A stretch of DNA of 64,000 nucleotides from Piscicoccus intestinalis NBRC 104926 (GTDB taxonomy: Bacteria; Actinomycetota; Actinomycetes; Actinomycetales; Dermatophilaceae), in assembly GCF_001515525.1 (NCBI RefSeq), contig NZ_BCNQ01000010.1:1-64000 (forward strand), given 5' to 3'. The notes beneath the pieces are model-generated. The model did no database searches and was not told the DNA's origin. It was given only the letters and a program-made list of their open reading frames with translations. How positions within the stretch are numbered: the stretch's first letter is position 1; each line of letters starts with the position of its first letter. This document shows positions 46,750 to 55,383 of the stretch, piece by piece. The position numbers and the translations under genes are program-made.

Positions 46750-48125
46750 CGGCGCACGTGGTCGGTCTCGACGGCCTCGGCGTCGTCCGGCACCGGCGCC
46801 GCCTTGAGCGCGAGCACCGTGAACCCGGCGAGCACCATGATCACGCCGATCACCCACATGCCGGCGTTCTGGCTGCCGGTGAGGTCCTTGAGCCAGCCGG
46901 TGATGTACGGCGCGGCGAAGCCCGCGGAGTTGCCGATCGTGTTGACGAGCGCGATCCCGCCGGCCGCCGCGGCGCCGGAGAGGAACATCGTCGGCAGCGG
47001 CCAGAAGGTCGGCAACGTCGAGCAGATGCACATGCAGCACACCGTGACCGCGGCCATCGTCAGGAACGGCGAGCCGAGATACAGGGCGATCGGGATGGTC
47101 ACTCCGCCGACGAACAGCGGCAGCGCCACGTGCCAGACCCGCTCGCGAGTGCGGTCGCTGTGCCGCGACCACAGCACCATCGCGGCGGCACCGAACGCGA
47201 ACGGGATCGCGGTGATGAGCCCGACCTGCATGACGGAGTAGGTGGTCTCGAAGGTCGTCGCGAAGCCGCGGATGATCGTCGGCAGGAAGAAGCTCAGCGC
47301 GTACAGGCCGTAGACGGTGCCGAAGTAGACGAACGACAGGGCGAGCACGCGGGGGTTGGTCAGCGCGCGCTTGAGCGGGTAGTGGTAGCGCTGGGCGGTC
47401 TGTCCGTGCTCGTGATCCATTTCGTCGACGAGCCAGGCGCGTTCCTCGTCGCTGAGCCACGACGCCTGCTGCGGGCGGTCGGTGAGGTAGAACCAGCAGA
47501 TGACGCCGAGCGCGATCGCCGGCAGACCCTGGGCCAGGAACATGAACCGCCAGCCGGACATCGCGCCGATGTGACCGTCTCCAATGCCGATGAGCCAGGC
47601 CGAGAACGGGGCGCCGATGACGGTCGACAGGGGGATGGCCAGCAGGAACAGCGCGGTGGCCTTGGCACGCTCGCGCTTGGGGAACCAGTAGGTCAGGTAC
47701 AGGATGATGCCGGGAAAGAAACCTGCCTCCGCGACGCCGAGGAAGAACCGGGCGATGTAGAGCCAGGTGGCGTTGGGCACGAACGCCATGAGTGAGGCGA
47801 CGATGCCCCACGAGAAGATGATCCGGGCCAGCCAGCGGCGGCCGCCGAACTTGTGCAGCGCGAGGTTGCTCGGCACCTCCAGCAGCAGGTAGCCGATGAA
47901 GAAGACGCCGGAGGCGAGCCCGAACATCGTTGCCGTCAGGCCGAGTTCGTCGTTGAGGCCGTAGGGCCCGGCGAAGCCGATGTTCGTGCGGTCGAGGTAG
48001 TTGACGAAGTAGAGCGCGATGAGAAACGGCATGAGCCGCCACGTCACCTTGCGCATGGTGCGCCGCTCGAGGTCCGGCGTCGCGCTGTGGTCCGGGCGCG
48101 ACGTCGCGTCGGAGAGGTGGGCCAT
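46746..48125 (-). CDS. MFS transporter, anion:cation symporter family
   Basis: A 459-residue, twelve-helix MFS protein: LMPFLIALYFVNYLDRTNIGFA, LLEVPSNLALHKFGGRRWLARI and RFFLGVAEAGFFPGIILYLTYWFPKRERAKA are typical of the ACS family (transport of hexuronates, phthalate, glucarate and related organic anions). Good AAAGGAG site before the ATG. Its operon with a hydroxyacid oxidase suggests uptake of glycolate, lactate or a similar acid. Confidence 0.9.
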   Translation of the reverse strand: MAHLSDATSRPDHSATPDLERRTMRKVTWRLMPFLIALYFVNYLDRTNIGFAGPYGLNDELGLTATMFGLASGVFFIGYLLLEVPSNLALHKFGGRRWLARIIFSWGIVASLMAFVPNATWLYIARFFLGVAEAGFFPGIILYLTYWFPKRERAKATALFLLAIPLSTVIGAPFSAWLIGIGDGHIGAMSGWRFMFLAQGLPAIALGVICWFYLTDRPQQASWLSDEERAWLVDEMDHEHGQTAQRYHYPLKRALTNPRVLALSFVYFGTVYGLYALSFFLPTIIRGFATTFETTYSVMQVGLITAIPFAFGAAAMVLWSRHSDRTRERVWHVALPLFVGGVTIPIALYLGSPFLTMAAVTVCCMCICSTLPTFWPLPTMFLSGAAAAGGIALVNTIGNSAGFAAPYITGWLKDLTGSQNAGMWVIGVIMVLAGFTVLALKAAPVPDDAEAVETDHVRR

Positions 48126-48142
48126 GACACTCCTTTGGGTCC

Positions 48143-48154
48143 GCCCGATCGGGC
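48143..48154. promoter_or_regulatory. 12-bp palindrome in the divergent MFS/PucR region
   Basis: GCCCGATCGGGC, perfect palindrome 17 bases upstream of the MFS ATG and between it and the divergent PucR gene. Candidate regulator site; no direct evidence. Confidence 0.35.
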
Positions 48155-48241
48155 TCGATTGCGGAAATGTACGGTTCCGGCCGTCGCGATCACAACGGTC
48201 GGACCACCCACATCTGGCCGCGGCTTATGGATGATCCAGCC

Positions 48242-50011
48242 ATGAGTCTGACGCGACCGGAGGCCGAGGAGGCCCGTGTGGGATGGCTGGAGCTACTCCT
48301 GCGCGACGCCTCGATCGAGGAGCTCACGGCGTTCGGAGCGAGCCGTTCCGAGCAGGATCCGGAGGAGCTGGTGCAGGCGCTGCGCATCAAGGCGATGCTC
48401 GCGCAGCGCGCGCAACGTGCCCGGGCACTCACGTCGCTCAACGGAATTGCGGGCCGGCTGCTGTCGCTTCGCTCGCCCGGCGACCTGCTGCCCGAGATCG
48501 TCGATCAGGTGCGGCATCTGCTGCGCGTAGACCTGGCCTATCTGGGTCTGGTGTACGACGACCCGCAGGTGGGGCAGGTGTTACGGCTGGAGGTGACCAG
48601 CGGTGCGCTGACACCGGACCTGGTCGGGCTGCGGGTGCCGATGGACCGCGGCCTGGCCGGCGTGGTGCTCACGCAGGCCAAGCCGTTGTGGTGCACCGAC
48701 TACCTCACCGATTCGACGTTCCGGCACGACGGGGTCGCGGACGCGGCGGCGACCGCCGAGAACATGCACGGGCTGCTGGCGGCGCCGTTGACGGTGCGCG
48801 GGCGGATGTTGGGCGCGCTGTTCGCCTCGGAACGGTCTCCGCGGGAGTTCGAAGAGGATGAAGTCACACTGTTGTGTGCCTTCGCGGCACACGCGGGGAT
48901 CGCCCTCGACAACGCCGACCGGCTCGCGTCCCTGGAGTCGGCGAAAGACGAGCTGGCCCACCGGACAGCGGAGTTGGAACAGATCCTCGAGTGGGACCGG
49001 CGGCTGACCGACGTCGTGCTGGCCGGAGGCAGCGTCGACGACATCCTCGCCGAGGCCTCCTCGGCGGTCGGAGGCGACGTGCGGTTCGCCGCCGGGGATG
49101 CGCCCGCGCATGACGGACCCGCAGCGCCGGTGGCCGCCGGGAGCCGGCGGCTGGGGACGCTGACGATGAGCGCAGACCACCGCCCAGGACCGGCGGACCT
49201 GCTCGTGCTCGACCGGGCGGCCCCGGTGGTCGCGCTCGCGGTGCTGGCCGAGCGTGCGGAGGCCGAGGCGAGCGCCCGGGCCCGCCACCTCGGCCTGCTC
49301 GAACTGCTCACGACGACGGCGACGGATGACGCGCAGCGGCGTCGCCAGGCGCGGCTGGCCGGCCTCGACCCGAGCAGGGTCTACTGCCTGGCGGTGGTCG
49401 CCTCGGCGGGCGAGGACGTGGCGGCGACGCGGGCCCGGGTCGCCGCGCTGCCGTGGCCGCGGAGCGCCGGGGTCGTCGTGCACGAGGGTCGGGTCGTCGT
49501 GCTGGCTCCGCACGACAGCCCCGATGAGGCCGCGGGCCTGCTGCGTCGGGAGTCCGATCTCGCCGGCGGTGTCGCAGGGCCGGTGGCGATCACGGGCTCC
49601 CTGCGGGCGTGCCTGCGAGAGGCCGTCGACACGCTCGGCGTGGCGACCTCCTGGGACGCCTCCGACCGGGTGCTCACCTCCGATCGTCTCGGGGTGTACC
49701 GCGTGCTGCTCAGCCACGCGGGCCGCACCGACGTCGAGGCGGCGTTCACGCGCACGCTCGGGCCGGTCACCGACGCGCAGCGGCGCAGCGGCGTACCGCT
49801 GCTGGAGACGATGCGGGTCTTCCTCGACCACGGCCGCAGCCCCCGCGCCGCGGCCGGGGCGCTCGGGGTGCACGTCAACACCGTGTACCAACGCATTGAC
49901 ACAATTGACCGGTTGATCAGCGCGCAGTGGCGGCAGCCCGGACCGGCCGTCGAGACACACATGCTGCTGCGGTTGCGCGGCGTGATGGCGGGCCTGACAG
50001 ATGCGATGTGA
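48242..50011 (+). CDS. GAF-domain PucR-family transcriptional regulator
   Basis: A 589-residue protein: a GAF domain at about residues 60-220 (LTSLNGIAGRLLSLRSPGDLLPEIVDQV...PLTVRGRMLGALFASER) and a C-terminal PucR HTH (LLETMRVFLDHGRSPRAAAGALGVHVNTVYQRIDTID). This CdaR/PucR class often activates catabolic genes; being divergent from the hydroxyacid oxidase/transporter operon it is the likely regulator. ATG 48242 is preferred; 48227 is possible. Its 3' end and spacer are duplicated in decayed form at 29900-30074. Confidence 0.88.
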   Translation: MSLTRPEAEEARVGWLELLLRDASIEELTAFGASRSEQDPEELVQALRIKAMLAQRAQRARALTSLNGIAGRLLSLRSPGDLLPEIVDQVRHLLRVDLAYLGLVYDDPQVGQVLRLEVTSGALTPDLVGLRVPMDRGLAGVVLTQAKPLWCTDYLTDSTFRHDGVADAAATAENMHGLLAAPLTVRGRMLGALFASERSPREFEEDEVTLLCAFAAHAGIALDNADRLASLESAKDELAHRTAELEQILEWDRRLTDVVLAGGSVDDILAEASSAVGGDVRFAAGDAPAHDGPAAPVAAGSRRLGTLTMSADHRPGPADLLVLDRAAPVVALAVLAERAEAEASARARHLGLLELLTTTATDDAQRRRQARLAGLDPSRVYCLAVVASAGEDVAATRARVAALPWPRSAGVVVHEGRVVVLAPHDSPDEAAGLLRRESDLAGGVAGPVAITGSLRACLREAVDTLGVATSWDASDRVLTSDRLGVYRVLLSHAGRTDVEAAFTRTLGPVTDAQRRSGVPLLETMRVFLDHGRSPRAAAGALGVHVNTVYQRIDTIDRLISAQWRQPGPAVETHMLLRLRGVMAGLTDAM

Positions 50012-50086
50012 CGGGCTGCCCTGCGCCGAGACGGCCAGCGTCGTTGATGGACATCTACTCCCGTTCACCTTTCGGCATGAACTGGG

Positions 50087-50262
50087 TCAGCCAGATACTC
50101 GTGCACGCAACAGTTGTTGTTTCGCGATCTCGTGCAGCCAGCGGCGGTACTGTTCCGCACTCCACCCCAGAACACGTCGCAACACATGGAACGTGTGTGG
50201 CGAGACGAGCACGTGCAGTGCATCGGCGGCGATCGCGGCGGACAGGCCGGGGCGTTGACGAC
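50087..50262 (-). pseudogene. C-terminal fragment of a TetR-family regulator
   Basis: Reads GLSAAIAADALHVLVSPHTF HVLRRVLGWSAEQYRRWLHE then IAKQQLLRARVSG stop, the typical end of the TetR ligand-binding domain. No HTH precedes it; upstream the sequence becomes a histidine-kinase fragment in another frame. A broken gene in a mosaic region. Confidence 0.65.
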
Positions 50263-50460
50263 CGACTCGGCGGCGAGCAGGTAGGCGGTCGTGCGCGCGG
50301 CGTCGTCGAGGTCCGCGTCGTCCAGCCCGTCGACGTCGACGCTGACCTGCGGCCAGGTGTCCGGTAGCGCGGCGAGCGCCCCGGCGAGCCCGTCGTGACC
50401 GAGGGCGAGCGGATGGACCCCGCGCGCAACGCGTCGCAGCTCGGCCAGGGTGCGGTGCGA
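50248..50460 (-). pseudogene. Internal fragment of a NarL-type sensor histidine kinase
   Basis: Reads HRTLAELRRVARGVHPLALG HDGLAGALAALPDTWPQVSV and then TTAYLLAAESVVNA, matching the region between the dimerisation helix and the HATPase N-box of HisKA_3 kinases (usual pattern ARGVHP...LxxALxxL...AYxVxAEAxxNA). It is cut at both ends: into a TetR fragment on one side and a beta-lactamase-like fragment on the other. Confidence 0.65.
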
Positions 50461-51194
50461 TGATCGTGTCCACCGCCGACGACCTCACCCGGGTGCTGCA
50501 GGCTCACCTGTCGGCGCAGGGGACGCCGCTGGCCGCGACGCTGACGGCCTTCCGTGAGCCGCTGGCCCGGCAGAGCGAGTCCGCGGACTCGGCCAGCGGC
50601 TGGTTCATCCGGCGCTTGTGGGAGCTTCACGACCGCAACGAGGACCCCGACAATTCGGGCCTGCCGAGGTGCCTGGAGCACGACGGCTCCACAGACCGCT
50701 CCCGCAGCTACCTGCTGTTCTGCCCCGCCACGGGCTTCGGTGTGGTCGCCCTGGCCAACAGCGGCGAGGGCCCGGACCCGGTGTTGTGGTGGCACTTTCG
50801 CAGCGGCCTGGTGCACGCCGCCCTCGGGACGCAGCCCCTCGACGCCACCCGTCCCCTGCTGACCCGGGTCGCGCCCACGCTGCTCGTCGGCCTGCCGCTG
50901 CTGCAACTGGCGGCACTGGTCGCGCAACTCTTCGCCATCCGGGCGTCGCGACGTCGCGCCGGGATCGGCGCCGCCGCAGCGCTGCTGCTCGGCGCGGCGG
51001 CAGCGTGCTTCGGCTACGTCCTCGCACCCGCCCAGGCCGCCGGGCTGCCGCTGCACCAACTGTGGTCGGCCGCGCCCGACCTCGGGGTGTCCACCGTGCT
51101 CAGCACGCTGCTGCTGGTGTGCTCGGGCGCGGTTGCGCTACACGGTTTCCATGTTGCGCGTCCTGCGTCTCGTCGCCAACGGCCTTCGGGCTGA
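50460..51194 (+). pseudogene. C-terminal part of a beta-lactamase-related serine hydrolase with membrane tail
   Basis: The 244-residue open frame starts at MIVSTADDLTRVLQAHLSAQG, which in class C beta-lactamase/PBP-like proteins follows the active-site half, so the Ser-x-x-Lys domain is missing. It continues SYLLFCPATGFGVVALANSG, then three or four hydrophobic helices as in membrane-tailed family members. Junction with the kinase fragment is at about 50460. Could be translated but should lack activity. Confidence 0.6.
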
Positions 51195-51212
51195 GGGGAC
51201 AGCGCTTCAGCG

Positions 51213-51650
51213 TCAGGCCCGATCGCGCAGCCACCGCGCAACGTCGCGGACGTACTCGCCGTATTCGACGCGCGCCAACGGCACCGCCGTCGCGACGAGC
51301 GCCAGATCGGTCTTCACGTACTCGTGGATCAGCACGTCACGAAGACCCACGGACGCCTTGAGCCCGTCCGCCAACGTCGTGCTCACCAACCCGGCCCTCG
51401 CCGCCTCGTCGAACGACTCCCGATACTCCGTCACCATCGCGCCGCCGAGGCTGGTGGCGACGTGGATGTTGATGTCGACGGCCAGGTCGATGAGTTGAGT
51501 CAGTACGCGTTCGACCGCGCGCCGCGTCAGCCGGTCCCGCAGGAGCCGGTCGGCATCCACCGGACCGACGGCATCGAGGTCTTCGAGCAACTCCCGCATG
51601 AGCGTGAGACGGGTGGACACGACCTGGGCGGAGAACGCGCGCGGGCTCAT
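51213..51650 (-). CDS. hepT: HepT-type HEPN toxin
   Basis: A 145-residue HEPN ribonuclease with an intact RX4HXY motif: Arg104, His109, Tyr111 (RDVLIHEY). In characterised pairs, MntA AMPylates the tyrosine to neutralise the toxin. The ATG overlaps the MntA stop (ATGA). The antitoxin as written has a frameshift, so either the toxin is tolerated, another antitoxin acts, or the shift is a sequence error. A partial decayed copy lies at 30858-31006. Confidence 0.88.
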   Translation of the reverse strand: MSPRAFSAQVVSTRLTLMRELLEDLDAVGPVDADRLLRDRLTRRAVERVLTQLIDLAVDINIHVATSLGGAMVTEYRESFDEAARAGLVSTTLADGLKASVGLRDVLIHEYVKTDLALVATAVPLARVEYGEYVRDVARWLRDRA

Positions 51651-52055
51651 TGGGCCAGCACCTCCAGGACGCGGTCGCGGAATCGTTGGGTGTCGCAGAA
51701 GGCGCCGAACGCCGCGATCTGCGCGTTCGCATAGCGCCCCGGCGCACCCTCGACGAGCAACTCCACCCCGTGCAAACCCGCGTACCGGGCCACGGAACCG
51801 GCGGCGTCGAGGTCCATGACATCGAGAGCGTCGCCGAAACGCTCCCCCAGAGCGTTGACGACGCCTAGGTGGGAGACGGGCTCCCGCGATCGGTCGCGAG
51901 TACGCGACGTCGAGGTCTCGGGCCGTCGCCGGATCCCGCACGGCGCTGCCGAAGATCGTCAGGAGGTCGACGCCCAGCTCGTCGCAGAGACGCCGCAGCG
52001 ACCCGTCGGCCTCGGCCGACCGGAGGCGCGCCAACGCGGTCTGCACGGCAGACAT
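51647..52055 (-). pseudogene. mntA: MntA nucleotidyltransferase antitoxin with +1 frameshift
   Basis: N-terminal frame: MSAVQTALARLRSAEADGSL, then LLTIFGSAVRDPATARDLDV with the GSX9DXD active site (Gly36, Ser37, Asp47, Asp49). At about 51890 the frame changes; removing one base gives HLGVVNALGERFGDALDVMD and the end FGAFCDTQRFRDRVLEVLAQ. The span of 409 bases minus one gives 136 codons exactly, ending in ATGA overlap with hepT. Confidence 0.75.
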
Positions 52056-52146
52056 GGCGACCATGCTACGGAGGCGGCGCGGCTCGGCTCGCGAAGAATC
52101 GTTCGTCGTGGCTGGTGAGCAAGTCCGCAGCGGGGTTCCGCGGCGC

Positions 52147-52625
52147 CGGGCGTCCGTCACAAGGGCATCGCCTCCGCGCACCCGGTCACGAAGGTCGGGA
52201 CGCACGGCGGTGTCGGGCACGAGGTCGACGTCGGCGCCGAGGATGTCGCTGAGCCGGCGCTGCAGGCGTTCGAGTTCCATGAGGCTCCAGGGGGTGCCCA
52301 TCGTGAACACCAGGTCGATGTCCGAGTGCGGGCCCTCTTGCTCAGTGGCGACCGAACCGAACACGCGAACCTGGGATCCTCCTGCGTCGGCGATGGCGCG
52401 CAACATGGGCGTCCGCGCTGCGCGCAGGCGCCGCCCCAGCAGAGTCGCGGCGTGGAAGCGCAGCAGACGCGACACCTCGGGTTAGCTCCGGCCGATCTGC
52501 GCCGCGATCTGTTGTTGGGTCACGCCGCCGGCCGCCACCTGTCGAACAGCCGCGACCAGGCGGGCACGCGCAGCGTGCACGTCTCGGTCGCTCTTCGCCG
52601 CGATCTCTGCCAGTTCTTGCTCCAC
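52147..52625 (-). pseudogene. Decayed copy of the XRE-MNT antitoxin
   Basis: Close paralogue of 42133-42603. A C-to-T change (Gln to TAA, forward TTA at 52482-52484) stops translation right after the HTH (AAQIGRS stop, where the intact copy reads AAQIGRSQPEVSRLL). Near the 3' end two bases are lost, shifting the last codons. The start has become GTG and the upstream operator is degenerate. A short leftover of the HEPN partner (TDARRRGTPLRT, compare TAARRRGASAHL) follows before the mntA gene. Confidence 0.8.
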
Positions 52626-52696
52626 GCCATCAATACTGCAAATGCTATTTCCAGAGAAGCGCATGTCGGTCGGCGTCGCGCTTACCGACCTTCGCG

Positions 52697-53500
52697 TTAT
52701 CGGCGCTCTGGCTCTTGGGCCCTCTCGATGCGCGCTCCGCAGGCGGGGCGATACTGCTCGGCCCTCGGGTGCGCACACGTCGTGCGCTGCAGGTGGGCTC
52801 GAACGGTGTCGACGATGAAGTTCAGGTGCTCGACGGGGCGCTCTCCCAGAGCGGTCTCGCTCCCCTCGGCGATGGTGACACCGGAGGTCAGTTCGACCGG
52901 TTCGGTGATCATCTCGCCGTCGTCGGAGCGGCCGACGTAGCGTTCGGCGAACGTCCCGTCGGGCACGAGGTCGATCTCGATGTGCCACGTGTCATGCCGC
53001 TCGCGGAAGTAGAACGAACGGCCGTCGATCGTGCCCTCCCACACCTCAGGGGCCGCCATGACGGTCCGCTTCGCCTCGACGCCGGGATGCGCGGCGATCC
53101 AGTCGTCCACGGCGTCCATCTCCCGCTCCTGCCCGTCGTGCAGCGCCTGCGCCGCCGGACTGGACAGCCACTCGTCCCAGACCCTCCGCCGCCGGATCCG
53201 CTCCTGCTCGCGCCGCTGCGCGTCCCAGGTGCACGGGCAGTCGAAGCCCGCGTCGTGGCTGTGCTCGCCGTCGTCGGGCAGCGTGGGGTGATTGCCAAGC
53301 CGGCACGGCTCACCGTCCTCGTCGACATGGTCGAAGAGGACGGCCATCACGAGGTCGGCCGTCGCGTCATCAAGGCCGGCGTGGTCCGCCAGGTGCGCCG
53401 CGTAGCGCGCCCGGACGCGGGCGCGACCGGCCTCGCGCTCCGCGAGACGGCGAGCGCGCTCGTCGTCCCCGCCGGGGCGAATCACGTAGAGGTCGGCCAC
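52697..53500 (-). CDS. Hypothetical protein of unknown family
   Basis: A 267-residue protein, no family recognised. It is hydrophilic with an Arg/Glu-rich start (ERARRLAEREAGRARVRARY), a CPCTWDAQRREQERIRRRR stretch after possible metal ligands (HSHDAGFDCPC), and a C-terminal half rich in strands ending with two cysteines (CAHPRAEQYRPACGARIE). A short match to its middle (GVEAKRTV-side DNA, 53075-53110) survives at about 42685-42715, so the ancestral neighbour of the 42-kb toxin-antitoxin locus was a copy of this gene. GTG start at 53500. Confidence 0.65.
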   Translation of the reverse strand: MADLYVIRPGGDDERARRLAEREAGRARVRARYAAHLADHAGLDDATADLVMAVLFDHVDEDGEPCRLGNHPTLPDDGEHSHDAGFDCPCTWDAQRREQERIRRRRVWDEWLSSPAAQALHDGQEREMDAVDDWIAAHPGVEAKRTVMAAPEVWEGTIDGRSFYFRERHDTWHIEIDLVPDGTFAERYVGRSDDGEMITEPVELTSGVTIAEGSETALGERPVEHLNFIVDTVRAHLQRTTCAHPRAEQYRPACGARIERAQEPERR

Positions 53501-53754
53501 AGCCAGGAACGATAGCCTCGCCGCGAACTAAGAACGACCGAATTACCCGGTGACCGTGACGACGGAGGCGGCGCGCCTCCTCTTCGGCGAACGACCCTGT
53601 CTCTGAAGCGGTCTGGGCGTTCCGCATCAAACAAGCGGCAGTTCTTTCGGCCGGGGAAAGGCGGGGACGGCGGGCTCGACCAGGCCGCTCTGGGGACCTC
53701 GGTCCGGGCGACAGTGCTTCACTAGGGCGAGCGGAAGTCTTGTCGACCGTTAGG

Positions 53755-55213
53755 GGCTCATCCGAATCCAGGGTGTAGTCGGGGTCTGAACCCGCCGGTC
53801 TCGAGCAGGGATCTGGCGATGTAGTTGGTCAGGTTGCGGAACCCCAGCGCCGAGCCGCGCAGGTGCTCGAGCCTGCCGTTGATCGCCTCGGTGGGCCCGT
53901 TGGAGGTGCTGGGCCGGTCGAAGTAGGCCAGGACGTCGGCGGCGCGCTTCTTCAGCGTCCTGCCGAGCTTGGTGATCTCGACCAGGGCCTTGGGGACGCC
54001 GGTGCTGATCGAGTCGATGAGCCGGGCCATCAGCTCGCGGCCGTGGCGCCGGTTCTCGTGGCGGTAGGCGGCGATCATGCGCTGGTAGACGCTCCAGGTG
54101 ACCTCGACCTCGACGTGGGCGTCGTCGGCGAACAGGGTGTCCAGTCGGTCCTTCTGCTTGTCGTTGAGCAGGTCGGCGCCGGTGGACAGGGTCCGGCGGG
54201 CGGCATAGAGCGGGTCGCCCTTGCGGCCGCGGTGCCCACAGATGGCCTGCTGAACTCGCCGTCGGCACTCATCGAGCGCCTCGCCAGCGAGGCGCGTGAC
54301 GTGGAAGGGATCTAGCACGGTCACCACGTCGGGCAGTTCCTCGACGGCGGCGGTCTTGAACCCGGTGAAGCCGTCCATCGCGACCACCTCCACGCCGTCG
54401 CGCCACTCCTGCGGGCGGTCGGCCAGCCAGGTCTTGAACGCCTGCTTGGAGCGTCCTTCGACCATGTCCAGCAGCCGTGCCGGGCCGGTGCCATCTCGCA
54501 CTGGGGTGAGGTCGATGATCACGGTGACGTACCTGTCGCCGCGACGGGTGTGCCTCCACACGTGCTCATCGACCCCGACGACCTTCACCCCCTCGAAGCG
54601 GTGCTCCTCGTCGATCAGCACCCGCTTGCCCTCGGCCAGAACGGCGTCGTTGGCGGTGTCCCAGGCCACCCCGAGCCCCTCGGCGACCCGAGCCACGGTC
54701 AGAGGTGCTGGACCACGATCCCTTCCAGCGCCCACCGCAGAGCGCGCCGAGACAACTTGGCCCGGGGCTCGGCCGCGGCGGTGGTGTCCTGGCGCCACAC
54801 ATACCCGCAGCCGCTGCAGCGGTAACGGCGCACGACGACCTCCAGCGTCGTGGGCCGCCAGCCCAGTGGTTCGTGGGCAAGCCGTCGGACCACGGTGTCA
54901 CGTGGTCTCCCTTCGCAGCCGCAGCGCCGGCACCACTGGTCGGGCTCGACCACCTGGCAGGCCAATACGGCACGATCCGGCTCGAGTCGCTGCCCGGTGA
55001 CAACGAGGCCGAGTTCGTCGAGGCGGCAGAAGGCAGTCAGGTCGGGGCTGGCGAACGCATCAGCGCGCCCGCCGACGGTAGCGTCGTGCACGTCGAGGTC
55101 TTTCGGGCTGAGTGTGTAGGAGCTCTCATCCTCGGGAGACCTCGACCTCTATCCGGCCACCGACGCGCCGGCCCGCCGCGCGACGTGCGCTACACCCTCA
55201 TCTGGGAAGAGCC
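53755..55213 (-). mobile_element. ISL3-family insertion sequence
   Basis: The 1459-bp element is bounded by 24-bp imperfect inverted repeats (53755-53778 and 55190-55213; 18 of 24 match, outer end GGCTC, inner end AGGGTGTAG). A perfect 8-bp direct repeat CCGTTAGG flanks it (53747-53754 and 55214-55221), the target duplication length expected for ISL3. Intact ends and target repeats suggest recent insertion. Its single gene encodes the transposase and carries a frameshift. Confidence 0.9.
53758..55091 (-). pseudogene. ISL3 transposase, frameshifted
   Basis: The N-terminal part (about 130 residues) has the zinc-finger typical of ISL3 (CRRCGCEGRPRDT ... YRCSGCGYVW). The frame breaks at about 54700 where CTCT stands for an expected CT; the second frame continues LTVARVAEGLGVAWDTAND, VGVDEHVWRH, VVAMDGFTGFKTAAV, LDPFHVTRLA and ends SNGPTEAINGRLEHLRGSAL and HPGFG. 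These are the DDE-domain blocks of ISL3 transposases. Programmed frameshifting is not usual in this family, so the copy is probably inactive unless the shift is an error. Confidence 0.88.
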
Positions 55214-55383
55214 CCGTTAGGCCTCCGCCTCCTGGGGGGTGAGGATCTCATTACCGCAGCGGCCACGCGGGAGCACTGCCGCCGACGCCACAGCAAGGCC
55301 GCCTCGTATGCCTCACAACAAGCGAGTTCGAGACGATCAGAAACACAGGCGGCAGCCGTCGCCTGTGACCAGAGACGAGAATC

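Noticed and set aside
51213-52475. Single 420-residue fusion protein across three toxin-antitoxin genes
   Set aside because: The frame runs through a broken XRE-MNT copy, a frameshifted mntA and hepT; the middle of the translation is out-of-frame sequence.
54696-54711. Programmed frameshift in the ISL3 transposase
   Set aside because: ISL3 transposases are normally single frame and no slippery heptamer is visible; a duplicated CT is a simpler reading.
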